NCBI GenBank assembly: GCA_019746485.1
Contig: JAIERW010000004.1
Span: 1-56,398, forward strand
Source of the DNA: Candidatus Babeliales bacterium
GTDB taxonomy: Bacteria; Babelota; Babeliae; Babelales; RVW-14
Length of the DNA stretch: 56,398 bases
Direction of reading: 5' to 3'
Shown here: piece by piece, positions 35,979-44,205 of the stretch
Numbering within the stretch: the first letter of the stretch is position 1
How the letters are laid out: the number at the start of each line of letters is the position of its first letter
Program-made: the position numbers and the translations under genes
Notes under the pieces: generated by a model
What the model saw: only the letters and a program-made list of their open reading frames with translations
Databases searched by the model: none
Told to the model about the DNA's origin: nothing

Positions 35979-36686
35979 ATGAAAAAGATTATTTTTCTAC
36001 TTTTGGCCTTTTTTGTCATGCAGCCCATTGTGCAAGCTGGCATTACCTTTAAAAATTGCACAAAAAGTAGCATTGGCGTCATGTTGTATGCTGAGGAGGA
36101 GAGCTCTATTTATAGGTTTTATGTAGATCGGACGGGTAGGCATTTTCGGAGCGCTTCTATTGAAAGTGAAAAAGCACATACGTTTTATTTTGCAGAACTT
36201 GCTCACGGATTTACCCTATTTATTGAAGAATATGAGCATGGCTTTAGAGTAGATATGTTGCCTGGAACATTTAGTAAAGATAATATGCAGTACAATGTTT
36301 CTTTTAATTACAGACGCAAGGTAGTAACATTAACCGAGATTTGTGCCGATGGTTCTGCTGTGTCATCTTCTGCTGCATCATCCAAAAATATAAGGCACTT
36401 TTCCGTAACGCCTATTATCAAGCAACAAAGGGTTGCACAAGCCGATGCTCCCGAGCCAAGATGCCAAGCTAGCCCTTTCATAAGTGCAAAGTTACTTCAA
36501 ATTTTAGCACAAGAAAGTGTTGAACGAGAATACCAAGTTGAGTTAGCAATCCAACAAAGAGCTGAGCAAGAAGCGCGTAGCAGGCTTGAATATGCGCAGC
36601 GAAAGTTTGAAAAAAAGATTTTAAAACAAGAAGATGACCGTAGGCAGTTGCAACACCAAGTGTGTGGTTGTAAACGTTGTTGTTGA
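35979..36686 (+). CDS. Small secreted protein of tandem family, member 9 (coiled coil, Cys cluster)
   Basis: 235 residues. Signal peptide IIFLLLAFFVMQPIVQA, opening strand GITFKNCTKSSIGVMLY, GF motif LAHGFTLFIEE and late strands QYNVSFNYRRKVVTL. Unlike other members it does not end in an acidic tail: after a Ser/Ala linker it has a charged helix of about 60 residues likely to form a coiled coil (RAEQEARSRLEYAQRKFEKK) and closes with CGCKRCC. The ending could bind metal, form disulfides or crosslink subunits (inference). Confidence 0.78.
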   Translation: MKKIIFLLLAFFVMQPIVQAGITFKNCTKSSIGVMLYAEEESSIYRFYVDRTGRHFRSASIESEKAHTFYFAELAHGFTLFIEEYEHGFRVDMLPGTFSKDNMQYNVSFNYRRKVVTLTEICADGSAVSSSAASSKNIRHFSVTPIIKQQRVAQADAPEPRCQASPFISAKLLQILAQESVEREYQVELAIQQRAEQEARSRLEYAQRKFEKKILKQEDDRRQLQHQVCGCKRCC

Positions 36687-36701
36687 TTGAAAGGCAGAAG
36701 C

Positions 36702-37139
36702 ATGAAAAAATTGGCAGGATTATTAGTTGTTTTTTGTTTGATGAGTTTTTCTGTGTGGGGTGCTGGCAATGTTCCCGAGCAGGTTACGCATGACAAGGTT
36801 ACTTTTTTTAATCAAACAAATGGGCGTCTCATTATCGGTTTGATGCATGATGACGGCAAAGAGAGAAATTTTTTTTCATATGCAGATTTTCAGCATGGGT
36901 TTGTTGTTGTGTTACCTGATATTGGCAAAGCCACTATTCTTGCTGAGTGCGTGGAAGAACTAAAGAAAGAGGGCAATGCTTTTACGGTAACGTTTGACGA
37001 AGAATCATATAACGTGTGCTTGGAAAGCAAAACAACGGGAGAAAAGGCGTTTTTTAGCGTTGTTTTGCTTAGTGAATCTTCAGACGAAGAAGATGGTTCT
37101 GGTCAGGAGTATGATGATGAGGAGAGTGGCGATGAATAA
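36702..37139 (+). CDS. Small secreted protein of tandem family, member 10
   Basis: 145 residues from ATG 36702 (AAAGG upstream). Signal peptide KLAGLLVVFCLMSFSVWGA. Opening strand KVTFFNQTNGRLIIGLM, GF motif FQHGFVVVL, late strands AFTVTFDEESYNVCL. The tail is Ser/Asp/Glu-rich (SSDEEDGSGQEYDDEESGDE). Its last eight bases overlap the start of member 11. Confidence 0.8.
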   Translation: MKKLAGLLVVFCLMSFSVWGAGNVPEQVTHDKVTFFNQTNGRLIIGLMHDDGKERNFFSYADFQHGFVVVLPDIGKATILAECVEELKKEGNAFTVTFDEESYNVCLESKTTGEKAFFSVVLLSESSDEEDGSGQEYDDEESGDE

Positions 37140-37575
37140 ACAAATAATGTTTTCATTGATGATGCTGTCTTGTGCTTTGCCGCTGCAGCCACTGGTGACG
37201 TTTTGCAACAATACGGGAATTCCGTGCTCTATTGCGTACGTTGAAGAGGGTGAGGATATAGCAGAAGAGTGCTGGCCTGGTGATCAGGTTGAGGTTGCTT
37301 TGGCAAACCTTGAGGATGGTTTTTCTTTCGGTTATGGAAATTGGCGGGCAGATGTCCCTGTGGGTTTTGTGCAAGAAGATGAGATGGTTTTTGTTGTAGG
37401 TATAACGGCTGATATGCAGCAGCTTGTACTTACAAGGCCTGGTGTTGATGTGGCTGGTCATTATATTGATATCTATGAAGTTGAACAGGGTGATAATGAT
37501 GAGGCTTCTGAAGAAAATGGTGATGGTTCTGGTTCTGATTCGCCAGAGGAAGAGGTCATTGATAGTGATGAATAA
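37132..37575 (+). CDS. Small secreted protein of tandem family, member 11
   Basis: 147 residues. ATG 37132 follows AGGAGAG inside member 10. Signal peptide QIMFSLMMLSCALPLQP is nearly the same as that of member 12. Opening strand LVTFCNNTGIPCSIAYV, GF motif LEDGFSFGYG, then VGFVQEDEMVFVVGIT and QQLVLT. Acidic tail ending VIDSDE. A clear recent pair with member 12. Confidence 0.8.
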   Translation: MNKQIMFSLMMLSCALPLQPLVTFCNNTGIPCSIAYVEEGEDIAEECWPGDQVEVALANLEDGFSFGYGNWRADVPVGFVQEDEMVFVVGITADMQQLVLTRPGVDVAGHYIDIYEVEQGDNDEASEENGDGSGSDSPEEEVIDSDE

Positions 37576-37605
37576 TGTCTTAATTTTTGCAGGAAGTGAG
37601 ATAGT

Positions 37606-38100
37606 ATGATCAAAAAAATAATGTTTTCATTGATGGTCTTGTCATGCGCTTTGCCGTTGCGGGCAGTGATAACGTTTCGACATGATACCGCGAAAAATTA
37701 TATTTTTAAGGTGAGTACAAAAGGGGGCAACGCCAAGTCGTGCTTGCTGGCCGGAGGCGAGCTTAAGTTTTCTTTGCTCGAGGTTAGCGAAGGTTTTTCT
37801 CTCACGATGCTTGGTTTCCTCAAGGCAACTATTCCTTCAGGTTTTGTAAAAGAAGACGGCGTAGTTTTTTTAGTTAAAATAACTCCCGATTATAAAAAAA
37901 TTAGCATCACCAATGAAAGTAGTAATGAGTCCTGGTTATTTGACTGTGGCGATGATGGTAAGGTTGGTGAGATTACGGGCTGCTGGGCGGCTGAACCGGA
38001 TGATGAAGACAGTTCTGATTCATCCTCGTCTGATGATAATTATGGTGAGTTCAATGGAGAAGTGGCGGCCGGTGATGGCATGTTAATGTATCCATTTTAG
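37606..38100 (+). CDS. Small secreted protein of tandem family, member 12
   Basis: 164 residues. Signal peptide KIMFSLMVLSCALPLRA. Opening strand VITFRHDTAKNYIFKV, GF motif VSEGFSLTML, then SGFVKEDGVVFLVKIT and KKISIT, aligning block by block with member 11. The Asp/Ser tail (DDEDSSDSSSSDDNYGEF) is followed by a short hydrophobic end MLMYPF. Thirteen bases before the transaldolase gene, so probably in the same transcript. Confidence 0.8.
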   Translation: MIKKIMFSLMVLSCALPLRAVITFRHDTAKNYIFKVSTKGGNAKSCLLAGGELKFSLLEVSEGFSLTMLGFLKATIPSGFVKEDGVVFLVKITPDYKKISITNESSNESWLFDCGDDGKVGEITGCWAAEPDDEDSSDSSSSDDNYGEFNGEVAAGDGMLMYPF

Positions 38101-38113
38101 CAGGAAATGAGCT

Positions 38114-38773
38114 ATGAAAATATTTATTGATACGGCAAATCGTGATTTAATCAAAGAGTGGGCAGCAACGGGAATTATCGATGGTGTAACAACCAACCCA
38201 AGCACGCTGAGTAAAGAAGGTCAAAACTCAAAAGAGGTATTGCTCGACATCTGCCGCATAGTGAAAGGCGATGTGAGTATTGAAGTTGTTGAAAAAGAGC
38301 CAGAGGCGGTGTACAAGCAAGCGCTTGAAATTGCGCAGTTGGCTTCAAACGTGGTCGTCAAAATTCCGTTTGCCAAAGAGTACTTGCCGGTCATTGCCCG
38401 TTTGGCGCATGAAGGCATTAAGCTTAATATTACGCTTATATTTTCGCCGGTGCAAGTACTGCTGGTGGCCAAACTTGGCGTAACGTACATTTCGCCATTT
38501 ATTGGCAGGCTTGAAGATGTTGGCGGTGATGGCATTGGGTTGGTGAGCGATGCTATGCACATTGTGCATGAGTATGATCTGAGCAGTAAAATTTTGGCTG
38601 CGTCAATTCGCACGGTTGATCATTGGAATGCGGTGATGGCCGTAGGTGCCGATGTGGTGACCTTGCCGCCGGCGGTTTTGGCTGAAAGCGTGGTGCATCC
38701 ATTAACGCTCAAAGGCATAGAAAAATTTGACCAAGATTGGCTTTCTTTGGGTAAGAAAAACTTACTTTCTTAG
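38114..38773 (+). CDS. Transaldolase / fructose-6-phosphate aldolase-like
   Basis: 219-residue TIM-barrel enzyme of the short transaldolase family (FSA/TalC type). Transaldolase transfers a dihydroxyacetone unit between sugar phosphates. Visible: IFIDTANRD, GVTTNPSTLSKEG, Schiff-base Lys83 in VVVKIPF and KLNITLIFSPVQ. Whether it is a transaldolase or an aldolase cannot be told from sequence alone; with transketolase in the same window a pentose-phosphate role is likely. AGGAAA precedes the start. It follows the secreted-protein array closely and its stop directly abuts the stop of the convergent gene. Confidence 0.92.
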   Translation: MKIFIDTANRDLIKEWAATGIIDGVTTNPSTLSKEGQNSKEVLLDICRIVKGDVSIEVVEKEPEAVYKQALEIAQLASNVVVKIPFAKEYLPVIARLAHEGIKLNITLIFSPVQVLLVAKLGVTYISPFIGRLEDVGGDGIGLVSDAMHIVHEYDLSSKILAASIRTVDHWNAVMAVGADVVTLPPAVLAESVVHPLTLKGIEKFDQDWLSLGKKNLLS

Positions 38774-39412
38774 TTATGGCTGCACAACCATTGTTTTGAG
38801 AGCGCGTAAAAAATTGACCATGCGCGTTCTCAATGGTTCTTGGTTTTGAGCTGCAATTGGCTGTGCTCCAACGGGCACGCATTTTTGTTTCAGCATTTCA
38901 AACCGTTCTTCAAATTGTACTTGTAACGCCTGGTCGCTTAAAAGCAAGGCGTTTTCTTCGTTGCGGTAGTTGGCAGAGCGTGTCCAATTAAACGAGCCGG
39001 TCCACAATTTTTTGTCGATGATAGCAAACTTGTGGTGCATGAGTGGGGGGTATTTTTGGTACGGGTTGTCGCCGGTTGGTTTAGAGCTTAATGGGCTGTA
39101 CACAAAAACATCAACACCATTTGCCTGTAAAAAATATGCCTTGCCGTACATGCATTCAGTAGTTGTTTTGTCGACTACCACTTGCACATCGACCTTCCTT
39201 TTTTTTGCGTTAATCAGTGCGGTAGCAATTTTGTTGTCGGTAAACATGTAAACGGCAGCGTGAATCTTTTTCTTTGCCTCATCAATAATCTTGATCAACT
39301 CATTGCCAGGTTTGTCGTTTGGCGAAAAATAAACATGTGATTTGCTCCAGCTGGCAGTTGGCACGAGCAAAAAAAGAATGATCAGCGCACTAGAACGAAA
39401 TTGTTTTTTCAT
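38774..39412 (-). CDS. Secreted phospholipase D-family (Nuc-type) protein
   Basis: 212 residues with a signal peptide (ALIILFLLVPTASWS). It has a single HKD motif, HHKFAIID followed by GSFNW, and the upstream AAVYMFTDNKIATAL block, as in Nuc-type endonucleases and small secreted PLD proteins that work as dimers. Substrate (DNA or phospholipid) cannot be decided. AGGAGGG lies eight bases before the ATG. Its stop codon touches the fsa stop with no room for a terminator. Confidence 0.88.
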   Translation of the reverse strand: MKKQFRSSALIILFLLVPTASWSKSHVYFSPNDKPGNELIKIIDEAKKKIHAAVYMFTDNKIATALINAKKRKVDVQVVVDKTTTECMYGKAYFLQANGVDVFVYSPLSSKPTGDNPYQKYPPLMHHKFAIIDKKLWTGSFNWTRSANYRNEENALLLSDQALQVQFEERFEMLKQKCVPVGAQPIAAQNQEPLRTRMVNFLRALKTMVVQP

Positions 39413-39489
39413 GGTTTAAGCCCTCCTCAGGCTCTCCTTTTTGTATCATATTGAATTTTTCAATCTGACCATCTAAGGTTATTAAAAGC

Positions 39490-39519
39490 TTGCACAAAGT
39501 TACCAAGTAAATCTATATT
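39490..39519 (+). promoter_or_regulatory. Promoter of the coiled-coil protein gene
   Basis: TTGCAC, 18-bp spacer, TATATT, 22 bp before the start codon at 39542. Confidence 0.5.
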
Positions 39520-39541
39520 CGTAGAAAAGAGGGTAGTTCGC

Positions 39542-40102
39542 ATGAAGATATATCGCGTAGTTGTGTGGTCGCTTGTTCCTGTTTTGTTGCCGATTGTTGT
39601 GCTTGATGCCGAAAAAATAGCGAGTGTGTACAAAAAAGTTGGTGATGAATTGGTAGCTATTCGCCAAGCGTTTCCTGAATCGCAGCCAAAAGTTTATAGA
39701 ATTCTTGATCATGTTGATCAATTGTATAAAAAAGCAAAATCTGCTGTTCAAAAAAGAGAAGAGCTTGCAGCTCAGCTAGCAAAACAAACGCAAGAGACGG
39801 AAGCTTTACAAAAAGAGACGGCGCAGCTTAAACAAACGCTCGAAAAAAACCAGCAAGAACTTGCCCGCGCTCAAGCGCGCCTGGAGCAAGAAAAAGCACG
39901 TACTAGCTTTTTGGCTCAAGAAGAGAAAAAGCTTTTAGTAAAAGAAAAAAAATTAAACGTTGCTGCCAAACAGCCCCAAAAATCTGAAGCACAAGAAAAA
40001 ATTGAAGAAAAATCACCTGATGAACTTTTGAGCATGATTGATGAGGATGATCTTCAAAATTTAAATCTTACTTCAACTTCAGACCCAAGGTCGCCGCGCT
40101 GA
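39542..40102 (+). CDS. Exported coiled-coil protein
   Basis: 186 residues, family not recognised. Hydrophobic N-terminus RVVVWSLVPVLLPIVVLDA acts as signal or anchor. Residues about 55-150 are a long coiled coil (QLAKQTQETEALQKETAQLK and following). The C-terminus is acidic (SMIDEDDLQNLNL). GAGGG lies eight bases before ATG. The last 49 bases overlap the 3' end of the convergent tamB-like gene. A periplasmic structural or scaffold role is possible but not shown. Confidence 0.75.
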   Translation: MKIYRVVVWSLVPVLLPIVVLDAEKIASVYKKVGDELVAIRQAFPESQPKVYRILDHVDQLYKKAKSAVQKREELAAQLAKQTQETEALQKETAQLKQTLEKNQQELARAQARLEQEKARTSFLAQEEKKLLVKEKKLNVAAKQPQKSEAQEKIEEKSPDELLSMIDEDDLQNLNLTSTSDPRSPR

Positions 40103-42822
40103 TCTTTAACCACTTTCAGGTTAACGTCGTCAGAAAGAAAGTACTCAACTTGGAAGGCAAAGTCGTCTTGCAAGTTAAAATTCTTTTGCAGCTGTGCGTG
40201 TATTTGTTTGTTTAAATCAATTGAGATGGTGCCACGAATACCGCCCCGGCCAGTCTGGTCGGTAAAGTTTGGTGAAATTTGTACGTACTTAAACGGTCGT
40301 GCAACTTTTTCAAAAAACGAAGTGGCCTTTGGCATTACCGCTTTACTGCCCAAAACAATGTTGTGCAAGTTTTGCATAATCATGCTTGGCAGGTCGGCTT
40401 GCAGTGTTGCATTTTCTGAGCCAGCCAGCAGTAGCCCCAAAATTTGCTCTTCAGTGAGCACTGGAGCCGACTCTAAAACAATATTTGGTTTTTGTAGTGA
40501 GCCTGTCACTTGCAGGTTTACCATGTACTTATTAATTCTATTTTTTGCAACCAAATCGATTAATGGGTCATTGGCATGTGCGGTAACAAATTGAATTTTG
40601 CCGTACTCAATAAACAGTTTATTGCGCAAAAATTTTATAAAGCCATTATCAAGCGTAATTGAGCCGTTAACGTGTGGTAGGTGTGCTACATTTTGTTGTT
40701 GATACTGTACGTGCAGATCTAAGTGAGCGGTAGTTTCTAGCGATGGCGTTACAATTTTTACTGGTATTTCGTTGCCAATGCGCAGGTCCACATCAATTGT
40801 TTGATTGTGCTGAGCAAGTGGGTTGGTGGGCAAAAAGAAACGGTTGTTGGTTTCTTCTGAAAAGATATTATTTTTCAGTAACGATTTTTTTAAAACGACG
40901 CTGCCTGAGGCATGTGCCGGCGAGCCGGGAAATTTGAGTAGCAGCAAGCTGCTGTCAATAAACCCATAAAAATCTTTTTTCCAGTTCACAAATAAATTAT
41001 CGATCTGAATTGGTGCGTGCACAAAGTTGAGGTGGTAGCTATCATTAAATGTTAATGTTGCTTGTGGGCAGCTTACGCTTCCTTTGCAAAAGCCCAGCAC
41101 ATTGTTGCTGAGCACAATCTTTTTGCTGTGCGGATAAATGGCAAAGTTGCTGGCAAGTTTTTCAATGAGGTTTCTGCTTTCTGGAATATAAAATTTCCCT
41201 TGTTCAAGGCCAATTGAGCCGGTAATCTCTTCTAAATTTTCTTGGTTGACGCTTATCTGTAAAAAGTTTTTACTGCCTAAAATGAGTCTTTTGCATTGTT
41301 GGCTGAGTAGTGATTGAATAAATGGATAGTAAATGCTGCCCGCCAAAACCATACTTTCCCGCTGAGTATGCATGTTGACAACCGGTGTTGTATCATTTTT
41401 TTTGTAAACAATGTTTGAAATATGTGGCTTTGGTGTACTGCGTGCTTGAATTATGTATGAGTCATTGTCGGCTGTACCGTTAATAGTGAGCTCTTGATCG
41501 TGTATTTCTAAGGTGCCACACAGTGGTAAGAGTTGGTCAATCAATTCATGATGCAGTGTGCAAGCATACGTACCGGTGCACGAAAATGGCGCGGTAATGT
41601 TTGCTTCAAGTGTGCAGCTGCCAGGGCTTATAACCCAGCCGGCTTCCAGCTGGCCAGGCGATGAAGAAAGTTGGAGTTGCTGTTTATTTGAACAGGAAAG
41701 TGAGCCTGTCTTGCGTTCAAAGTTCCATGAACATGTGCCGTCAAATCCAATAGTTGGCGATACCTTAACGTGCACATTGGTTGATAATTTTTTTTCGTTG
41801 AGTGCTACGTTAGTGCATGCGCATTGTTCGATTATAAAATCTTTGTACTTAATATTTTTTGCCACAATGCTACCGGTTGCTTGGTGTGCATAATTAAGTG
41901 TGAGGTCAAGCACGCAGGTGCCTTGGGCTATTTCTGAAGGCTTGGCGTGTGCGTTGGTTGCAAAAAAAGTGGCGCAGCGCTGGGTAAGTTCAAGTGGCAG
42001 GTTACCGGTAATTAAAAATTTTTCTGATTCGTGTTTTATCTGTACGGCAAGCTTTTGTTGTTCGCTACTCAATGTTATGAGTTTTTTTTCTTGTGAGCAG
42101 GTGCCGCATACTTTGTACACATGCTCGTCAAAATGTGTTTCAATGGAGTGCTGGGCGTTAATTGTCCAGAGTGTATCGCGTTTGTATTTGCCAAACGTTG
42201 ACGCTCCTTTAACACTTTTTATCAGTTGTTTGTTGTTAACAATAATGCTGCCGGCCTGTGTGGTTAGCTGCCCGTCCCAGCGGCTTTGTTTGTTGGCAAG
42301 TTTGCTTTTTTTTAGCTCAAACGTACCATCAATTTCTGCATGCAGCGGTATGCTCCCCAGAGCAGTGTCAATAACAAGGTGGTGGAGCGCGATAGCGCGT
42401 GGGCTTACTTTTAGATCGTCCGATTTTGTTTCAAAAATATTATTGAGATGATCCAGGATGTCTGGGGAGTTGCCAGTAAAGCCAGTACTACCTGAAACAT
42501 TATAAAACGTTAAGTACAAGCAGATTTTTTTGTGCAACAAAAGTTCGAGTGGGCTGATATAAATTTTTCCTTTTTCAAAACCCCAGGAGCAGCCGTTATG
42601 TTTTGTTGAGGTTATAGAACCTTGGTTTAAAACAATTGAGCTGGTAAAAAAATTAAATGAGCTGGAATCAATAACAATAGTTGCATGCCATTCTTTTTGC
42701 AAAAACTCGGTAAGTTTTGCAAGAAAGAGTTGGTTAATATTTTTACTGTTTTGCACCATCAGCAACGTGATAACCAGGCCGGTTATCAAACTGAGCGCTG
42801 CGCGGCGTAGCCACTTTATCAT
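40054..42822 (-). CDS. TamB-like translocation/assembly protein (DUF490 C-terminus)
   Basis: 922 residues, smaller than E. coli TamB (1259). One N-terminal membrane anchor (about residues 8-25, AALSLITGLVITLLMV), then long beta-rich repeats, then a clear DUF490 end: VNGSITLDNGFIKFL, VTGSLQKPNIVLES, LTEEQILGLLLAGSEN, GGIRGTISIDL and a final strand EVEVRFKF. TamB-type proteins span the periplasm and help move proteins or lipids to the outer membrane, so this gene implies a diderm envelope. The start overlaps the upstream pseudopilin gene by 80 bp in another frame. Confidence 0.85.
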   Translation of the reverse strand: MIKWLRRAALSLITGLVITLLMVQNSKNINQLFLAKLTEFLQKEWHATIVIDSSSFNFFTSSIVLNQGSITSTKHNGCSWGFEKGKIYISPLELLLHKKICLYLTFYNVSGSTGFTGNSPDILDHLNNIFETKSDDLKVSPRAIALHHLVIDTALGSIPLHAEIDGTFELKKSKLANKQSRWDGQLTTQAGSIIVNNKQLIKSVKGASTFGKYKRDTLWTINAQHSIETHFDEHVYKVCGTCSQEKKLITLSSEQQKLAVQIKHESEKFLITGNLPLELTQRCATFFATNAHAKPSEIAQGTCVLDLTLNYAHQATGSIVAKNIKYKDFIIEQCACTNVALNEKKLSTNVHVKVSPTIGFDGTCSWNFERKTGSLSCSNKQQLQLSSSPGQLEAGWVISPGSCTLEANITAPFSCTGTYACTLHHELIDQLLPLCGTLEIHDQELTINGTADNDSYIIQARSTPKPHISNIVYKKNDTTPVVNMHTQRESMVLAGSIYYPFIQSLLSQQCKRLILGSKNFLQISVNQENLEEITGSIGLEQGKFYIPESRNLIEKLASNFAIYPHSKKIVLSNNVLGFCKGSVSCPQATLTFNDSYHLNFVHAPIQIDNLFVNWKKDFYGFIDSSLLLLKFPGSPAHASGSVVLKKSLLKNNIFSEETNNRFFLPTNPLAQHNQTIDVDLRIGNEIPVKIVTPSLETTAHLDLHVQYQQQNVAHLPHVNGSITLDNGFIKFLRNKLFIEYGKIQFVTAHANDPLIDLVAKNRINKYMVNLQVTGSLQKPNIVLESAPVLTEEQILGLLLAGSENATLQADLPSMIMQNLHNIVLGSKAVMPKATSFFEKVARPFKYVQISPNFTDQTGRGGIRGTISIDLNKQIHAQLQKNFNLQDDFAFQVEYFLSDDVNLKVVKDQRGDLGSEVEVRFKF

Positions 42823-43357
42823 GGTAATTTTTTTTGCCTGTTGGCACCAGCTGCCATTTATTATTGTTGTAACGATACTTTCTTATGTAGCATACCTCAG
42901 AGATGCCGCAGGTTAAAGCGCCCATTATTTTTTGGCGTTTATCCACAATATAAACGGTTCCCGGGCTTACTTTGCCGTCGGGAAAGAACACGGCCAGCTG
43001 TGCAGGCTGAAAAGTTATCGGCGTTTTGACGATATTTTTTGGTGACGCTGGCGGGCCCTTGGTTTTGGGCAGTGAGCCAAAAGTAAGCGAGCCAGACAAA
43101 TTAAAAGTATGCGGTTTGTTGTGATGCAGGTAGGTATACTGATTGTTTTGAATATCAAAAGAGAGAGCTTGTTGTTGGTGGGTAGCAATAGCTTTTTGCT
43201 GCAAATATGAGCAGACCATAAACAGTCGGTCAAGCTCGTGATTCAAAACTATGTTGGTAAAAAATGAAAAGCGGGGGAGTGAAAAGCCAATCACTACTAC
43301 TAAGATACTCAGCGTCATCAGCAATTCGATTAATGAAAATCCTGGCTGCCTACTCAC
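42743..43357 (-). CDS. Type II secretion / type IV pilus pseudopilin-like protein
   Basis: 204 residues. The N-terminus SRQPGFSLIELLMTLSILVV is a class III prepilin signal: cleavage after Gly before Phe, Glu at +5, then a long hydrophobic helix. The body resembles GspH/FimT-type minor pseudopilins and contains two Cys (LTCGISEVC) that may form a disulfide. No other pilus or T2SS genes are in the window. It lies 19 bp after ruvA and overlaps the tamB-like gene by 80 bp. Confidence 0.85.
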   Translation of the reverse strand: MSRQPGFSLIELLMTLSILVVVIGFSLPRFSFFTNIVLNHELDRLFMVCSYLQQKAIATHQQQALSFDIQNNQYTYLHHNKPHTFNLSGSLTFGSLPKTKGPPASPKNIVKTPITFQPAQLAVFFPDGKVSPGTVYIVDKRQKIMGALTCGISEVCYIRKYRYNNNKWQLVPTGKKNYHDKVATPRSAQFDNRPGYHVADGAKQ

Positions 43358-43376
43358 CCAAAGCTCCCATAATTGT

Positions 43377-43979
43377 TTAAGGGTTGCCTGAAAGGTACGA
43401 GAGTGCCGAACGAATCAGTTGGTCCAGCGAGCAGTTTTGGCTTTTGTATTTTTCAGTCAAATAACTCATAACTTTAGCAATTTCAGGTTTAGAATAATTT
43501 AATGAACCGAGTACTTCGTTCACATTTTGCCATTGCACAAAGCTTGCTTGTTCTTCAAAGGCAATTTCGTGTGACAGCAATAATTTTTGTACTTTATGTT
43601 TAAGTTGCACAATAATTTGTTCGGCTTTTTTGGCGCCAATGCCACTGATTGAGCTTAATGTTTTTTCGTCGTTGGTGCTGACAGCTTCAAGAAATTGGTT
43701 GGAAGTTAGTTGTGATAAAATGCTCATAGCAATGCTGGGGCCAATTTTGGGGCAATCAATAACCATCAAAAAAACTTTGCGGTCAAGTTTTGAGAGAAAG
43801 CCAAAGAGGCTGGGGCCCTGTTCTGCATTCCAATGCAGGTAGGTAAACAAATGAATCTCTTTATCTTTTTCAAGCTTGCCGGCTTGTGGTACACCAATAG
43901 TTACGCCAATGCCCTTCATGTCCAGCGTTACCGATTTTTCATTCACTTCTTGAATACTACCCACCAGAAAATCAATCAC
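43377..43979 (-). CDS. ruvA: Holliday junction DNA helicase RuvA
   Basis: 200 residues, normal length. RuvA tetramers bind the Holliday junction and direct the RuvB motor. Visible: N-terminal OB fold (MIDFLVGSIQEV...), helix-hairpin-helix motifs CPKIGPSIAMSIL and ISGIGAKKAEQIIVQLK, and a C-terminal domain-III helix bundle that contacts RuvB. The start is GTG 43979 with AAGGG six bases upstream. First gene of ruvA-pseudopilin-tamB. RuvB and RuvC are not in the window. Confidence 0.93.
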   Translation of the reverse strand: MIDFLVGSIQEVNEKSVTLDMKGIGVTIGVPQAGKLEKDKEIHLFTYLHWNAEQGPSLFGFLSKLDRKVFLMVIDCPKIGPSIAMSILSQLTSNQFLEAVSTNDEKTLSSISGIGAKKAEQIIVQLKHKVQKLLLSHEIAFEEQASFVQWQNVNEVLGSLNYSKPEIAKVMSYLTEKYKSQNCSLDQLIRSALSYLSGNP

Positions 43980-44046
43980 TGCTTACCCTTGCTTTTCTTT
44001 GCCCACTTTGAGCATTTTTCGTACTGTTATTAATGCTTCTGGTAAA

Positions 44047-44075
44047 AAGATACGGTTGATCTTTTCTTATAGCAA
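44047..44075 (-). promoter_or_regulatory. Candidate promoter of ruvA operon
   Basis: On the minus strand TTGCTA, 17-bp spacer, TATCTT, about 65 bp before the GTG start. Confidence 0.4.
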
Positions 44076-44143
44076 TCTTTTTGTAAAAGCTGCTGAAACT
44101 ATGCCTATGTCATTTAACAAAAGCTGAAAGATTGCTAGTCTGA

Positions 44144-44173
44144 TTGGTGTTAGTTTGGTTGTTCTGATATTAA
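44144..44173 (+). promoter_or_regulatory. Candidate promoter of serine protease 1
   Basis: TTGGTG, 18-bp spacer, TATTAA, about 30 bp before the chosen start. Confidence 0.35.
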
Positions 44174-44205
44174 TTGAGCGTAACAGTTTTATGTTTGGAG
44201 ATTGT

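Noticed and set aside
41900..42451. 183-codon plus-strand frame opposite the tamB-like gene
   Set aside because: Cys/Ser-rich antisense of a beta-repeat protein, no ribosome site, and tamB-like motifs are clear on the other strand.
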